Positions 55,364 through 64,000 of a DNA stretch of 64,000 nucleotides are shown here, one piece after another. How positions within the stretch are numbered: position 1 is the first letter of the stretch; the number at the start of each line of letters is the position of its first letter. This DNA comes from Strigamia acuminata (lineage: Eukaryota; Arthropoda; Chilopoda; Geophilomorpha; Linotaeniidae): contig OX442315.1 in the NCBI GenBank assembly GCA_949358305.1, positions 11,310,427 through 11,374,426 of the forward strand. The letters run 5' to 3'. The translations under genes were made by a program, and so were the position numbers. Below the pieces are notes generated by a model. The model saw only the letters and a program-made list of their open reading frames with translations. It ran no database searches and was not told the origin of the DNA.

Positions 55364-56181
55364 TGTGGTGAGCAAAGTGGATAAATATTCCCCCCAAGCG
55401 GATATTTGCCCTTTGACTCACTGCAATAGACGGGTCGTTCCCCTCGTGTTGGCTCCGCCTCTCCCTGAGCAGGTGTGTGCCCCGAGGGGAGTGAGGTGAC
55501 GGGTGGCAAGCCCCCATTGGCTGCGCCTGCCCTTCACACTGACCCATAAAAGGGAGAAATTCCCGCCAAAAGACAGAACTTACACAAACGACACCAAGAA
55601 CACAGCAACTACCTCACCGTCAGGCCAACTTCAACTACAAGTTAGGATTGATCGAGGATCGCTGAGTAAAGTGCAAACTGTAACTCTCACGAAGTCACTT
55701 GCGAGCTATTCCTGCGAAAGCACGAGAATAGCCCTTGTGAAATCACCTAGAATAATCGCCCAGTCGATTATTCGCCGAAGTAAGTGTCCGAGTGCTTTGT
55801 AGGGAACCCCAAAGTTCCTAGACGAGGCCTCCGCGACGCTAAACCAAACCCTAGACAACAGGCACGGATAGAAGACTCGAGAGAGCATTCCACCGCGTCC
55901 GTGACGACGAATCCGTGACGAATTTACGACAACTCGAGACGCCGCCTTTGTTCCGCCGACCACGCGGAACCGACGACGCCATCTTGAGAAATCCTTTGTT
56001 CGACTCTGACCAAGTCGACTTCAGTTGTATACTGAGTGTATTTTAAAGGCATAAAGCCTGGTGAATAAATTACCTGTTTATTTACATACATTTGGTATTC
56101 ATTTGGGTATTTGCATAATTGATCACAGGTAAAGTATTACACGTTAGCGCTATTTAAACCTATACAAAGTAGGACGCGACA
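55364..56181 (+). repeat. 5' LTR of element 2
   Basis: TGTGGTGAGC ... GGACGCGACA, 818 bp, with CATAAAAGG (TATA-like) at about 55545 and AATAAA at about 56062. It differs at a single base (55703 G, 61902 A) from the next LTR at 61563-62380 in my reading. The left flank is intronic DNA of gene B. Confidence 0.95.
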
Positions 56182-56183
56182 CG

Positions 56184-56201
56184 TGGGGGCCTGTCCGGGA
56201 T
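56184..56201 (+). promoter_or_regulatory. primer-binding site, tRNA-Pro type (element 2)
   Basis: TGGGGGCCTGTCCGGGAT, two bases (CG) after the LTR end, the same spacing and 17 of 18 bases as in element 1. The downstream copy is at 62383-62400. Confidence 0.85.
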
Positions 56202-56251
56202 TTAGAAATAAATCTCAAACTGAACTTGTGATCTCTTTTAAAAATTACCAA

Positions 56252-59200
56252 ATGAAAATGTCAGACAAAGATGAACAATCCGCGTCTGAAACCGAGCAAT
56301 TTATGCTCAAAAAGGGAAACAGAACCTCCGACTATCACCAAAGGTCGGACGGTCCAGTTCCGGAACAATCCGCTAAGGCGAAAGCCCGAGCAAACAAACA
56401 AAAAATGAAGGCGCAAAAAGAGGAGCAAGCTGCCTCGCTCACAGCCCCCCATGGGCCAGAGCGAGAGCGGATTCCCTTGAATACGCAGAAAGAGGAGCAA
56501 GCTGCCTCGCTCACAGTCCCCCCTGGGCCAGAGCGAGAGCGGGTTCCCTTAAATATGCGAACCTTCGAAGAAGTCGATACAGAAGTTCGGAAAAATCTAG
56601 AAGAATTTTGCGATAAATCACCCGAACGAGTATCGATATTAATAGCCGAGGAGACAAGAAAAACTCCGAAGCAGACAGCAAAAATTGGCACAAACCCATC
56701 GCAACCAATGGACCAGACTCCAGTACAAAACCAAGGCGGGACCCCGATAACTCCCCAAGTTACGGCGAGACCTGCCTCGGTTTCCCCCGAAGTGGTCCAT
56801 TTAATACGACTAGACCAAACTTCGCAGCGAGGCAGGAGCGGGACCCCGATAGCCCCCCAGGTTACGGTGCGACCTGCTTCGGTCTCTCCCGAGATAGCGC
56901 ACTTGATCCAGCTAACGCAACAAGCTGCCCGACTGAAAGCAGTGATAGACATTCCAGTAGGGACGTTGGTCTGGGAATCAATTACTCTACTCACTGATGC
57001 TATCTGTGTGGCCCAAGCCCCAACGCCAGTCGCAAGACCAGCAGCGGAGACGCCCATGCCACGAGTAACGCCCAGCGATACCGGAGGTTTCGTACCAAAC
57101 CCCCATAAAGCCTTTCACAAGGCCCGCGAAAAGGCTCGAGAAGAAGTGATATCGGAAACAATAAATCGGCAACGAAGACTGAGCGCAGAAAGAAAAGAAC
57201 TTTGGAAGGAAGAAGAAGAAAAACAACATCGCGACAAAAGGACAGCCGAGCAAACGGAAAAGATGATACAAAAAATGAGAGGAGACCAGGAAGCCGAGAT
57301 AAAGCAAGAATGGAACGTCACCGTAGAAGGAAAGCATAAAAAAGCCCAAAACTACAAGGATCAATTCCGAGAACTCCTGGCGCAACATAAAATGGAAAAG
57401 CTGCAAAAATTACGAGAAGAAGCCATAATTCAACACCAAAAGTGGGAAGAACAATACCATGAAAGAATGAAAGCCGAAAAGGCTAGAAAGGAAAAAGAAC
57501 AATTCCTGAGAGAGCAGGAAGAATGGGAGCGAGAAAGATGGACTGAAGAATATGAAGCTAAAAAACAAGCTATAATTGATGAACAGAAAAGATGGGAAGC
57601 CGAGAATTGGAAAAAAGAAACAGAGAAATTCCAAAAAAAATACGAACAAGACATTTCGGAGAGAAATAAAAGAGAGGAAGACCAAAAAATAAATCAAGAG
57701 CCCCCCTGTGGCTCTGACACGGAAACAAGAGAGCGCAGAACAAAGCCGACGAAAGCGGCAAAATTAGGAAGATCCCACGAGGACAACCGACCGGAACCGA
57801 AATCGAGGGACCGTCACCCCTTGAAGGGATCCGAAACTGGAGCGACCACTAACGCTTCACTCGATAGGGAGAATACAAATAAGGACTGCAAAGGCCCAGA
57901 AAATGAAGAAACTAAATGGCATTCTTTTTGTGGGAGCAGCGACGGAGGGGAGCCGCCGCCATCCGGAAGCCCGAAAAAGCCACAAGATGGCGATGAAATT
58001 CCACCTAGAAGAGCGGAGAATCGCCCCCATGGCGACCCCTCCGACCCCTCCGACTCGTCAGACGACGACCACCCAAGTCGGTCGTCCACAAAGGGAAATC
58101 GAGCGGGCAGGGACGGCGACCAACGCCGACCCGACCCCACGAGCACCTCAAACCGATCTTCCCGGAGCTGTCATCCTCGCTCACAAAAGAAAAAGGATTT
58201 CTTAACCAATCCCAAGCCGCATGTCCACGAGCAGACGACAAGGAACAACAGAAAGGAAGCATCCAGCAGAACTAACTCGCCATTAAGTAGCCCCGAGTCT
58301 GAATTTGAGAATAATAAGCACAAGCCAAAGAAAAAAGCTCGAGACAGAAAAGCAACGCTCCCTTCATGTCCAAGCCACACCGAAGTAACGAGCGAAGTCG
58401 ACCACCGGAACAAGCAGTTAACGAAAGCATCAGACGGCGAGACGGTACAGAAAAAGAATTTAACGAAAACAGTCATTTCTTTTTCGGGAAGAATAAACTG
58501 CGACCAAAAAGAAAATAAAACGCTAAACGATGTACGGGCTTCTACACTGACTCCACTGCCAATCGTGAATATTTGTGATGAGCATGGCCAAACAAATAAG
58601 GCAGGGCAAGCAATATTAGGACCAAAGAAGAAAATTAAAGATTTGTTGCCGAAAATTACGAATGGCAAACCAGAGCTTTTGCAAGATGACCAATCAAATC
58701 CTCATCGGGAAACGGACCAACAAAAACAGCCCGACGTAACTCCAGCCCAACCGGACCAAGCGATTTCGGAGAGGGAGGAAGCAGAAGAAAGCACTTCTGA
58801 AAATGATAAAACAAATCATCCTCACCGTGCCAAACAGAAATGCGACGAACATCATCCCAAGCAAGAAGACAGACAATGGAATCGATTGTTACCTCCAATG
58901 AACAAATATAAATGCACCCCCTGGCTAAATGAAAGGAAAAAACTAAAAGACTGCGTTCATGAACCTAACCAATCAAGCACGTTGCATAATCCCAAAATTG
59001 ACTGTCAAATTAGGGCCTCTTCACGCAGCCCGATAAAAACCAGAGCAACGGTGGGATTAAAACAGCTAGAAAAAATGGCTCAACCACCATCCGTTGGAAC
59101 ATTACAAACTCCTCAAGTTACTAAGCCGACCAGAATGCAAAACCAAAAAGAGAAACGAAAAAAGACAAGAGAAAAAAAGAACCGACCGGCCAATTGTGAA

Positions 59201-59275
59201 CCATTTGCAATGAAGCGCCGACCGCCCGATCTCACTACGAAGTGCCACAATAAAGAGTTTGTTGCTAACCGCTAG
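56252..59275 (+). CDS. element 2 ORF, part 1: giant coiled-coil Gag-like protein
   Basis: About 1008 codons from the ATG at 56252 (a second Met is two codons later). In order: an acidic start; two direct repeats of about 23 aa around EEQAASLT.P.GPERER.PLN (56415-56555); two copies of a GTPI.PQVT.RPASVSPE unit (56735-56925); a 200-residue highly charged E/K/R/Q coiled coil (57100-57690); a disordered region rich in P, S, D and R (57900-58160) that recalls the Gag linker of element 1; then a basic C-terminus. No capsid, zinc knuckle, protease or RT motifs are seen. It may bind element RNA or assemble with Gag from element 1. The stop (59273-59275) overlaps the first base of the inserted MITE; before that insertion the frame would have been open into the ORF at 59717. 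Confidence 0.75.
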   Translation: MKMSDKDEQSASETEQFMLKKGNRTSDYHQRSDGPVPEQSAKAKARANKQKMKAQKEEQAASLTAPHGPERERIPLNTQKEEQAASLTVPPGPERERVPLNMRTFEEVDTEVRKNLEEFCDKSPERVSILIAEETRKTPKQTAKIGTNPSQPMDQTPVQNQGGTPITPQVTARPASVSPEVVHLIRLDQTSQRGRSGTPIAPQVTVRPASVSPEIAHLIQLTQQAARLKAVIDIPVGTLVWESITLLTDAICVAQAPTPVARPAAETPMPRVTPSDTGGFVPNPHKAFHKAREKAREEVISETINRQRRLSAERKELWKEEEEKQHRDKRTAEQTEKMIQKMRGDQEAEIKQEWNVTVEGKHKKAQNYKDQFRELLAQHKMEKLQKLREEAIIQHQKWEEQYHERMKAEKARKEKEQFLREQEEWERERWTEEYEAKKQAIIDEQKRWEAENWKKETEKFQKKYEQDISERNKREEDQKINQEPPCGSDTETRERRTKPTKAAKLGRSHEDNRPEPKSRDRHPLKGSETGATTNASLDRENTNKDCKGPENEETKWHSFCGSSDGGEPPPSGSPKKPQDGDEIPPRRAENRPHGDPSDPSDSSDDDHPSRSSTKGNRAGRDGDQRRPDPTSTSNRSSRSCHPRSQKKKDFLTNPKPHVHEQTTRNNRKEASSRTNSPLSSPESEFENNKHKPKKKARDRKATLPSCPSHTEVTSEVDHRNKQLTKASDGETVQKKNLTKTVISFSGRINCDQKENKTLNDVRASTLTPLPIVNICDEHGQTNKAGQAILGPKKKIKDLLPKITNGKPELLQDDQSNPHRETDQQKQPDVTPAQPDQAISEREEAEESTSENDKTNHPHRAKQKCDEHHPKQEDRQWNRLLPPMNKYKCTPWLNERKKLKDCVHEPNQSSTLHNPKIDCQIRASSRSPIKTRATVGLKQLEKMAQPPSVGTLQTPQVTKPTRMQNQKEKRKKTREKKNRPANCEPFAMKRRPPDLTTKCHNKEFVANR

Positions 59276-59708
59276 ACCTGTGCGCCGAGCGCAATTTTTC
59301 GGCGGCGGCTTGATTCGGCTGGTCGCCACGAGGTGGCGGCGGCTCGAACCCGGCTCGTTCGCAGGGGTCGGCGGCTGGCGGCTCAGCCGATCCAATACGG
59401 TATCGGCGGCGGCTAGCCGGCTGATCGGCTAAGCCGAAATTTTCGGTGTAAAATCAACAAAAAAACCAAAAAACTCTCCAAAAAAAAAAATTAAAAAAAA
59501 TTAACAAGAAAAAAATAAAAACTTGCGATAAAATCATCTGAAAAAAAAAAAAAAAAAAAAAAAAAATTCAGCCGTTCGACGTCGGCAAATCAGCGGCGGC
59601 GGCGGCTTGTAATTAGTTGTAAATTGTCGCCACACGGCGGCGGCGGCTATGGTCCAGCCGACCAGCCGCCGAGCCGAGTCAGCTCAGCCGACTCGGCGCA
59701 CAGGCCTA
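59273..59708. mobile_element. 436-bp hAT MITE splitting the ORF of element 2
   Basis: Ends TAGACCTGTGCGCCGAG and, on the other strand, TAGGCCTGTGCGCCGAG (16 of 17 identical). An exact 8-bp duplication CTAACCGC flanks it at 59265-59272 and 59709-59716. The interior is built of CGG/GCC and 'cggct' words near both ends, with an A-rich centre (poly-A about 59540-59566). Element plus one target copy is 444 bp, a multiple of three. Confidence 0.9.
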
Positions 59709-59716
59709 CTAACCGC

Positions 59717-61507
59717 TCCTTCTCAGAGCTCAAGAGAGCAAATCAGTTAGACGACATCTGGGGAGGGGAGGAGATAAAGAAAGCAACAATAATTTTGGAA
59801 GAAAATCAAGAATGGCCAAAAATGGAGAAAGGAGCATTAAAAACAGATTGTGAGCAAGACAAACTATGTCCAAACTTCAAGGACAATTGGAGTGAGCCAG
59901 ACAGCACTAGAATGATAACAGTGCTGTCAACTCTGAAGAAACAAATTCTCTGTCTGTTACACGAGCTCCCGCTTGCCAGCCATCCAGACAGGACACAGAC
60001 CCATTACCGAGCCAGAAAACTAGTGTGTTGGCCGAAGATGAGAAAAAACACTTCTTTTCTCATTGGACAATATCCCCAAGATGTTGCCACTGGGCGAATT
60101 AAGATCGGCGCCCTTGCCAAACGCTTTGCTGAGGAGATCACGGAGAATTTATTCGATGCAGCACTGAGATTCAAATTCAAGAAAAAAGTATTATCAGAAC
60201 ATATTCACGGCTGGATCAAGACTTTAATAACGCTGCCGACAGAGATTGCAAATGGAGACCCAACCACAGTGGGGCCCGACCGCGCCAAGCACCAGAAACA
60301 AAACAAAGCCTGTACGGCCCCCTCAATCGAAACTTCAATGATTGAGGCCCCAGCGGATAATAAACGAGATCTAATGGAGTTATCAAACGAGAAGCGAAGC
60401 GATCGATTAACCCCAATTGACCCAGTCATCGTTCAGGCGAGAAATATTCACTCACGAATCTGGGACATTAACCAACGACGTAACGATAATACAAACAGCC
60501 GACAGAGAACCAATGCGATCAGAACGACTGTTCCAGTTCCGAAGACCATGCCCTTATCCCGACTTACATTGAAAACTATTCCTCAAAAACAAATTCGAGA
60601 AAGATTGCCAGTCGACTACTCGCTACAGGGAAGCATTATGTGCCGACCAAAAGAAGTGTTGTGCTGTCAGACAACAGAACAAGCAATAACACAACCCATG
60701 CGAGTATTGATGGATCTCCAAGAACGAGAAGCAAAGGATACAGTGAATCCCAGTCGCAACGAACTCAAAGCATTTCTTCTTGAAATAGAAAACGCCAAAG
60801 TCGCCGTTGCCACTTTGTCCAATACTGCTCGGGCCACCCTTAATCGAGAGGGTATAAGAATACCTCCATCATTGAGCGACATATGGAGCCGGATTGTCTC
60901 CTCGACAAGCAACATCCACTATGGTTTGACACATGACAAAGCCAAGTCAGAGGCAGCAACACAACGAATCGCAAACCGCCAAGAGCGTTTAGTGCGCTTC
61001 CTCTGCATGAGGGTAGAAAATTCCCCAAGGAGGGACGTGGCCGTAGCCAACCAAGACCGACTGTCTCAGCCAACCACATCGGCTAGCCAACAGCCAACCA
61101 GTCCCTGGTGTGTCATTTCATCAGTTGCAGTTGGGCCCTCAACAACTTCACCATCAACTGACAATCCCGAGCAACAAGACTCATCACGGAACTCACAGAA
61201 TCAACCCAGAGTACCGAGAGCACCAAAGTCAATTCCAACTCAGACGGCTAGCCCATTTGTACTGACCATTGCCATAGAGACATCGGCCCCCCACAACGAC
61301 AGTGAAAATCTTGTTGTATTCCTCACATACTGGAGGCATACACAGACCGAAACAACAGGCAAACCAAAAAATAAACATGTTTTGTTCTCCAGGAAAGACC
61401 AAAATGGCCTGCGTTCTATTCTCAACGGAAACCGATTATTCCCGACATCTCACATCCCGGCATCAGCCTTAAGTTTTGATTATACGTTACCACGGGCTGA
61501 GAGCTGA
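59717..61507 (+). pseudogene. element 2 ORF, part 2, with relic of integrase zinc domain
   Basis: About 597 codons open from the right border of the MITE to TGA at 61505; the upstream extension of the frame to 59624 is MITE sequence. Near the start, LLHELPLASHPDRTQTHYRA followed by ..LVCWPKM matches the H...H half of a Gypsy integrase HHCC domain (compare LMHGHPLSGHPG in element 1). The two Cys and the whole D,D,E core are missing. The remaining 450 residues (K/R/Q-rich, then S/T/P-rich) are not recognised. It looks like the 3' part of one long reading frame that was cut by the MITE. Whether any product is made after the split is unknown. Confidence 0.6.
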
Positions 61508-61562
61508 AGGAGAGTTAGGGATCGCTTGTGAACACTCCGTGTTCAAAGCTGGGGGAAGGACG

Positions 61563-62380
61563 TGTGGTGAGCAAAGTGGATAAATATTCCCCCCAAGCGG
61601 ATATTTGCCCTTTGACTCACTGCAATAGACGGGTCGTTCCCCTCGTGTTGGCTCCGCCTCTCCCTGAGCAGGTGTGTGCCCCGAGGGGAGTGAGGTGACG
61701 GGTGGCAAGCCCCCATTGGCTGCGCCTGCCCTTCACACTGACCCATAAAAGGGAGAAATTCCCGCCAAAAGACAGAACTTACACAAACGACACCAAGAAC
61801 ACAGCAACTACCTCACCGTCAGGCCAACTTCAACTACAAGTTAGGATTGATCGAGGATCGCTGAGTAAAGTGCAAACTGTAACTCTCACGAAGTCACTTG
61901 CAAGCTATTCCTGCGAAAGCACGAGAATAGCCCTTGTGAAATCACCTAGAATAATCGCCCAGTCGATTATTCGCCGAAGTAAGTGTCCGAGTGCTTTGTA
62001 GGGAACCCCAAAGTTCCTAGACGAGGCCTCCGCGACGCTAAACCAAACCCTAGACAACAGGCACGGATAGAAGACTCGAGAGAGCATTCCACCGCGTCCG
62101 TGACGACGAATCCGTGACGAATTTACGACAACTCGAGACGCCGCCTTTGTTCCGCCGACCACGCGGAACCGACGACGCCATCTTGAGAAATCCTTTGTTC
62201 GACTCTGACCAAGTCGACTTCAGTTGTATACTGAGTGTATTTTAAAGGCATAAAGCCTGGTGAATAAATTACCTGTTTATTTACATACATTTGGTATTCA
62301 TTTGGGTATTTGCATAATTGATCACAGGTAAAGTATTACACGTTAGCGCTATTTAAACCTATACAAAGTAGGACGCGACA
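61563..62380 (+). repeat. second LTR of the element 2 tandem
   Basis: 818 bp, preceded by a purine-rich tract (gctgggggaaggacg) as a 3' LTR, and followed at once by CG plus a primer-binding site as a 5' LTR. It therefore serves both units of a tandem array. Confidence 0.95.
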
Positions 62381-62450
62381 CGTGGGGGCCTGTCCGGGAT
62401 TTAGAAATAAATCTCAAACTGAACTTGTGATCTCTTTTAAAAATTACCAA

Positions 62451-64000
62451 ATGAAAATGTCAGACAAAGATGAACAATCCGCGTCTGAAACCGAGCAATT
62501 TATGCTCAAAAAGGGAAACAGAACCTCCGACTATCACCAAAGGTCGGACGGTCCAGTTCCGGAACAATCCGCTAAGGCGAAAGCCCGAGCAAACAAACAA
62601 AAAATGAAGGCGCAAAAAGAGGAGCAAGCTGCCTCGCTCACAGCCCCCCATGGGCCAGAGCGAGAGCGGATTCCCTTGAATACGCAGAAAGAGGAGCAAG
62701 CTGCCTCGCTCACAGTCCCCCCTGGGCCAGAGCGAGAGCGGGTTCCCTTAAATATGCGAACCTTCGAAGAAGTCGATACAGAAGTTCGGAAAAATCTAGA
62801 AGAATTTTGCGATAAATCACCCGAACGAGTATCGATATTAATAGCCGAGGAGACAAGAAAAACTCCGAAGCAGACAGCAAAAATTGGCACAAACCCATCG
62901 CAACCAATGGACCAGACTCCAGTACAAAACCAAGGCGGGACCCCGATAACTCCCCAAGTTACGGCGAGACCTGCCTCGGTTTCCCCCGAAGTGGTCCATT
63001 TAATACGACTAGACCAAACTTCGCAGCGAGGCAGGAGCGGGACCCCGATAGCCCCCCAGGTTACGGTGCGACCTGCTTCGGTCTCTCCCGAGATAGCGCA
63101 CTTGATCCAGCTAACGCAACAAGCTGCCCGACTGAAAGCAGTGATAGACATTCCAGTAGGGACGTTGGTCTGGGAATCAATTACTCTACTCACTGATGCT
63201 ATCTGTGTGGCCCAAGCCCCAACGCCAGTCGCAAGACCAGCAGCGGAGACGCCCATGCCACGAGTAACGCCCAGCGATACCGGAGGTTTCGTACCAAACC
63301 CCCATAAAGCCTTTCACAAGGCCCGCGAAAAGGCTCGAGAAGAAGTGATATCGGAAACAATAAATCGGCAACGAAGACTGAGCGCAGAAAGAAAAGAACT
63401 TTGGAAGGAAGAAGAAGAAAAACAACATCGCGACAAAAGGACAGCCGAGCAAACGGAAAAGATGATACAAAAAATGAGAGGAGACCAGGAAGCCGAGATA
63501 AAGCAAGAATGGAACGTCACCGTAGAAGGAAAGCATAAAAAAGCCCAAAACTACAAGGATCAATTCCGAGAACTCCTGGCGCAACATAAAATGGAAAAGC
63601 TGCAAAAATTACGAGAAGAAGCCATAATTCAACACCAAAAGTGGGAAGAACAATACCATGAAAGAATGAAAGCCGAAAAGGCTAGAAAGGAAAAAGAACA
63701 ATTCCTGAGAGAGCAGGAAGAATGGGAGCGAGAAAGATGGACTGAAGAATATGAAGCTAAAAAACAAGCTATAATTGATGAACAGAAAAGATGGGAAGCC
63801 GAGAATTGGAAAAAAGAAACAGAGAAATTCCAAAAAAAATACGAACAAGACATTTCGGAGAGAAATAAAAGAGAGGAAGACCAAAAAATAAATCAAGAGC
63901 CCCCCTGTGGCTCTGACACGGAAACAAGAGAGCGCAGAACAAAGCCGACGAAAGCGGCAAAATTAGGAAGATCCCACGAGGACAACCGACCGGAACCGAA
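62451..64000 (+). CDS. second unit of element 2: coiled-coil ORF, cut by window end
   Basis: Repeats 56252-57801 at a distance of 6199 bp; I found no difference in the coding part by eye. The frame is open to the last base. Whether this unit also carries the MITE cannot be seen. Confidence 0.9.
   Translation, partial: MKMSDKDEQSASETEQFMLKKGNRTSDYHQRSDGPVPEQSAKAKARANKQKMKAQKEEQAASLTAPHGPERERIPLNTQKEEQAASLTVPPGPERERVPLNMRTFEEVDTEVRKNLEEFCDKSPERVSILIAEETRKTPKQTAKIGTNPSQPMDQTPVQNQGGTPITPQVTARPASVSPEVVHLIRLDQTSQRGRSGTPIAPQVTVRPASVSPEIAHLIQLTQQAARLKAVIDIPVGTLVWESITLLTDAICVAQAPTPVARPAAETPMPRVTPSDTGGFVPNPHKAFHKAREKAREEVISETINRQRRLSAERKELWKEEEEKQHRDKRTAEQTEKMIQKMRGDQEAEIKQEWNVTVEGKHKKAQNYKDQFRELLAQHKMEKLQKLREEAIIQHQKWEEQYHERMKAEKARKEKEQFLREQEEWERERWTEEYEAKKQAIIDEQKRWEAENWKKETEKFQKKYEQDISERNKREEDQKINQEPPCGSDTETRERRTKPTKAAKLGRSHEDNRPEP

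Noticed and set aside
55503-55963. ORFs of 99 and 85 codons inside the LTR of element 2 (also at 61702-62162)
   Set aside because: They lie across LTR promoter/leader DNA on opposite strands and have no recognisable motif.
56261-57761. Several minus-strand ORFs (up to 240 codons) opposite the coiled-coil ORF
   Set aside because: They are antisense shadows of the biased codon use in the plus-strand frame; they give only F/L/S-rich products.

Overview
This is eukaryotic, AT-rich nuclear DNA from an invertebrate, most likely an arthropod. The evidence is: short GT-AG introns, a DEG/ENaC-type channel gene, an LRR protein of a type common in arthropods, a two-copy uncharacterised protein that resembles lineage-expanded arachnid proteins as I remember them, and very many TA- and 8-bp-target DNA transposons. 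An arachnid is my best guess, but that is inference from family resemblance only.

Left third (1-19.4 kb): the 5' exons of a DEG/ENaC-like channel on the minus strand; two tandem, six-exon, plus-strand paralogues of the U2 snRNP protein SF3B4 (3668-5140 and 5933-7806), the second with ten 7-residue SP-containing repeats; a secreted LRR protein (9972-11413); and two copies of an unknown single-exon gene. The first copy (11987-14059, 690 aa) is intact. The second (17131-19382) is broken by a 7-bp duplication. Two abutting satellite arrays lie between them.

Middle (19.6-37.8 kb): nested hAT and Tc1 elements, a small FAHD-like fragment, then a large minus-strand gene (A). I could model gene A as 19 phase-consistent coding exons (797 codons): signal peptide, two LolA-like domains, three PAN/Apple-like cysteine modules, one membrane span and a short tail. 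Its introns are packed with foldback and TA-target elements and a 1-kb 21-bp satellite. A paralogue (gene B, 50161-55313) is cut off at both ends by LTR retrotransposons and carries a MULE relic in one intron. Because A and B share intron positions, each serves as the empty site for insertions in the other.

Right part: a 12.4-kb Ty3/Gypsy-type element (37784-50160) with Gag, a classical -1 frameshift signal, complete Pol, and a third, spliced ORF of unknown function with no envelope features. Then a second LTR element (from 55364) with the same tRNA-Pro-type primer site but no protease, RT or integrase core. Its long ORF is split by a 436-bp hAT MITE, and it is arranged in tandem (LTR-internal-LTR-internal, period 6199 bp, running off the window end). 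The two elements look like an autonomous/dependent pair. The most novel material is the accessory ORF3, the dependent element's giant coiled-coil ORF, the unknown 690-aa family, the LolA-PAN receptor pair and the heptad-tailed SF3B4 paralogue.
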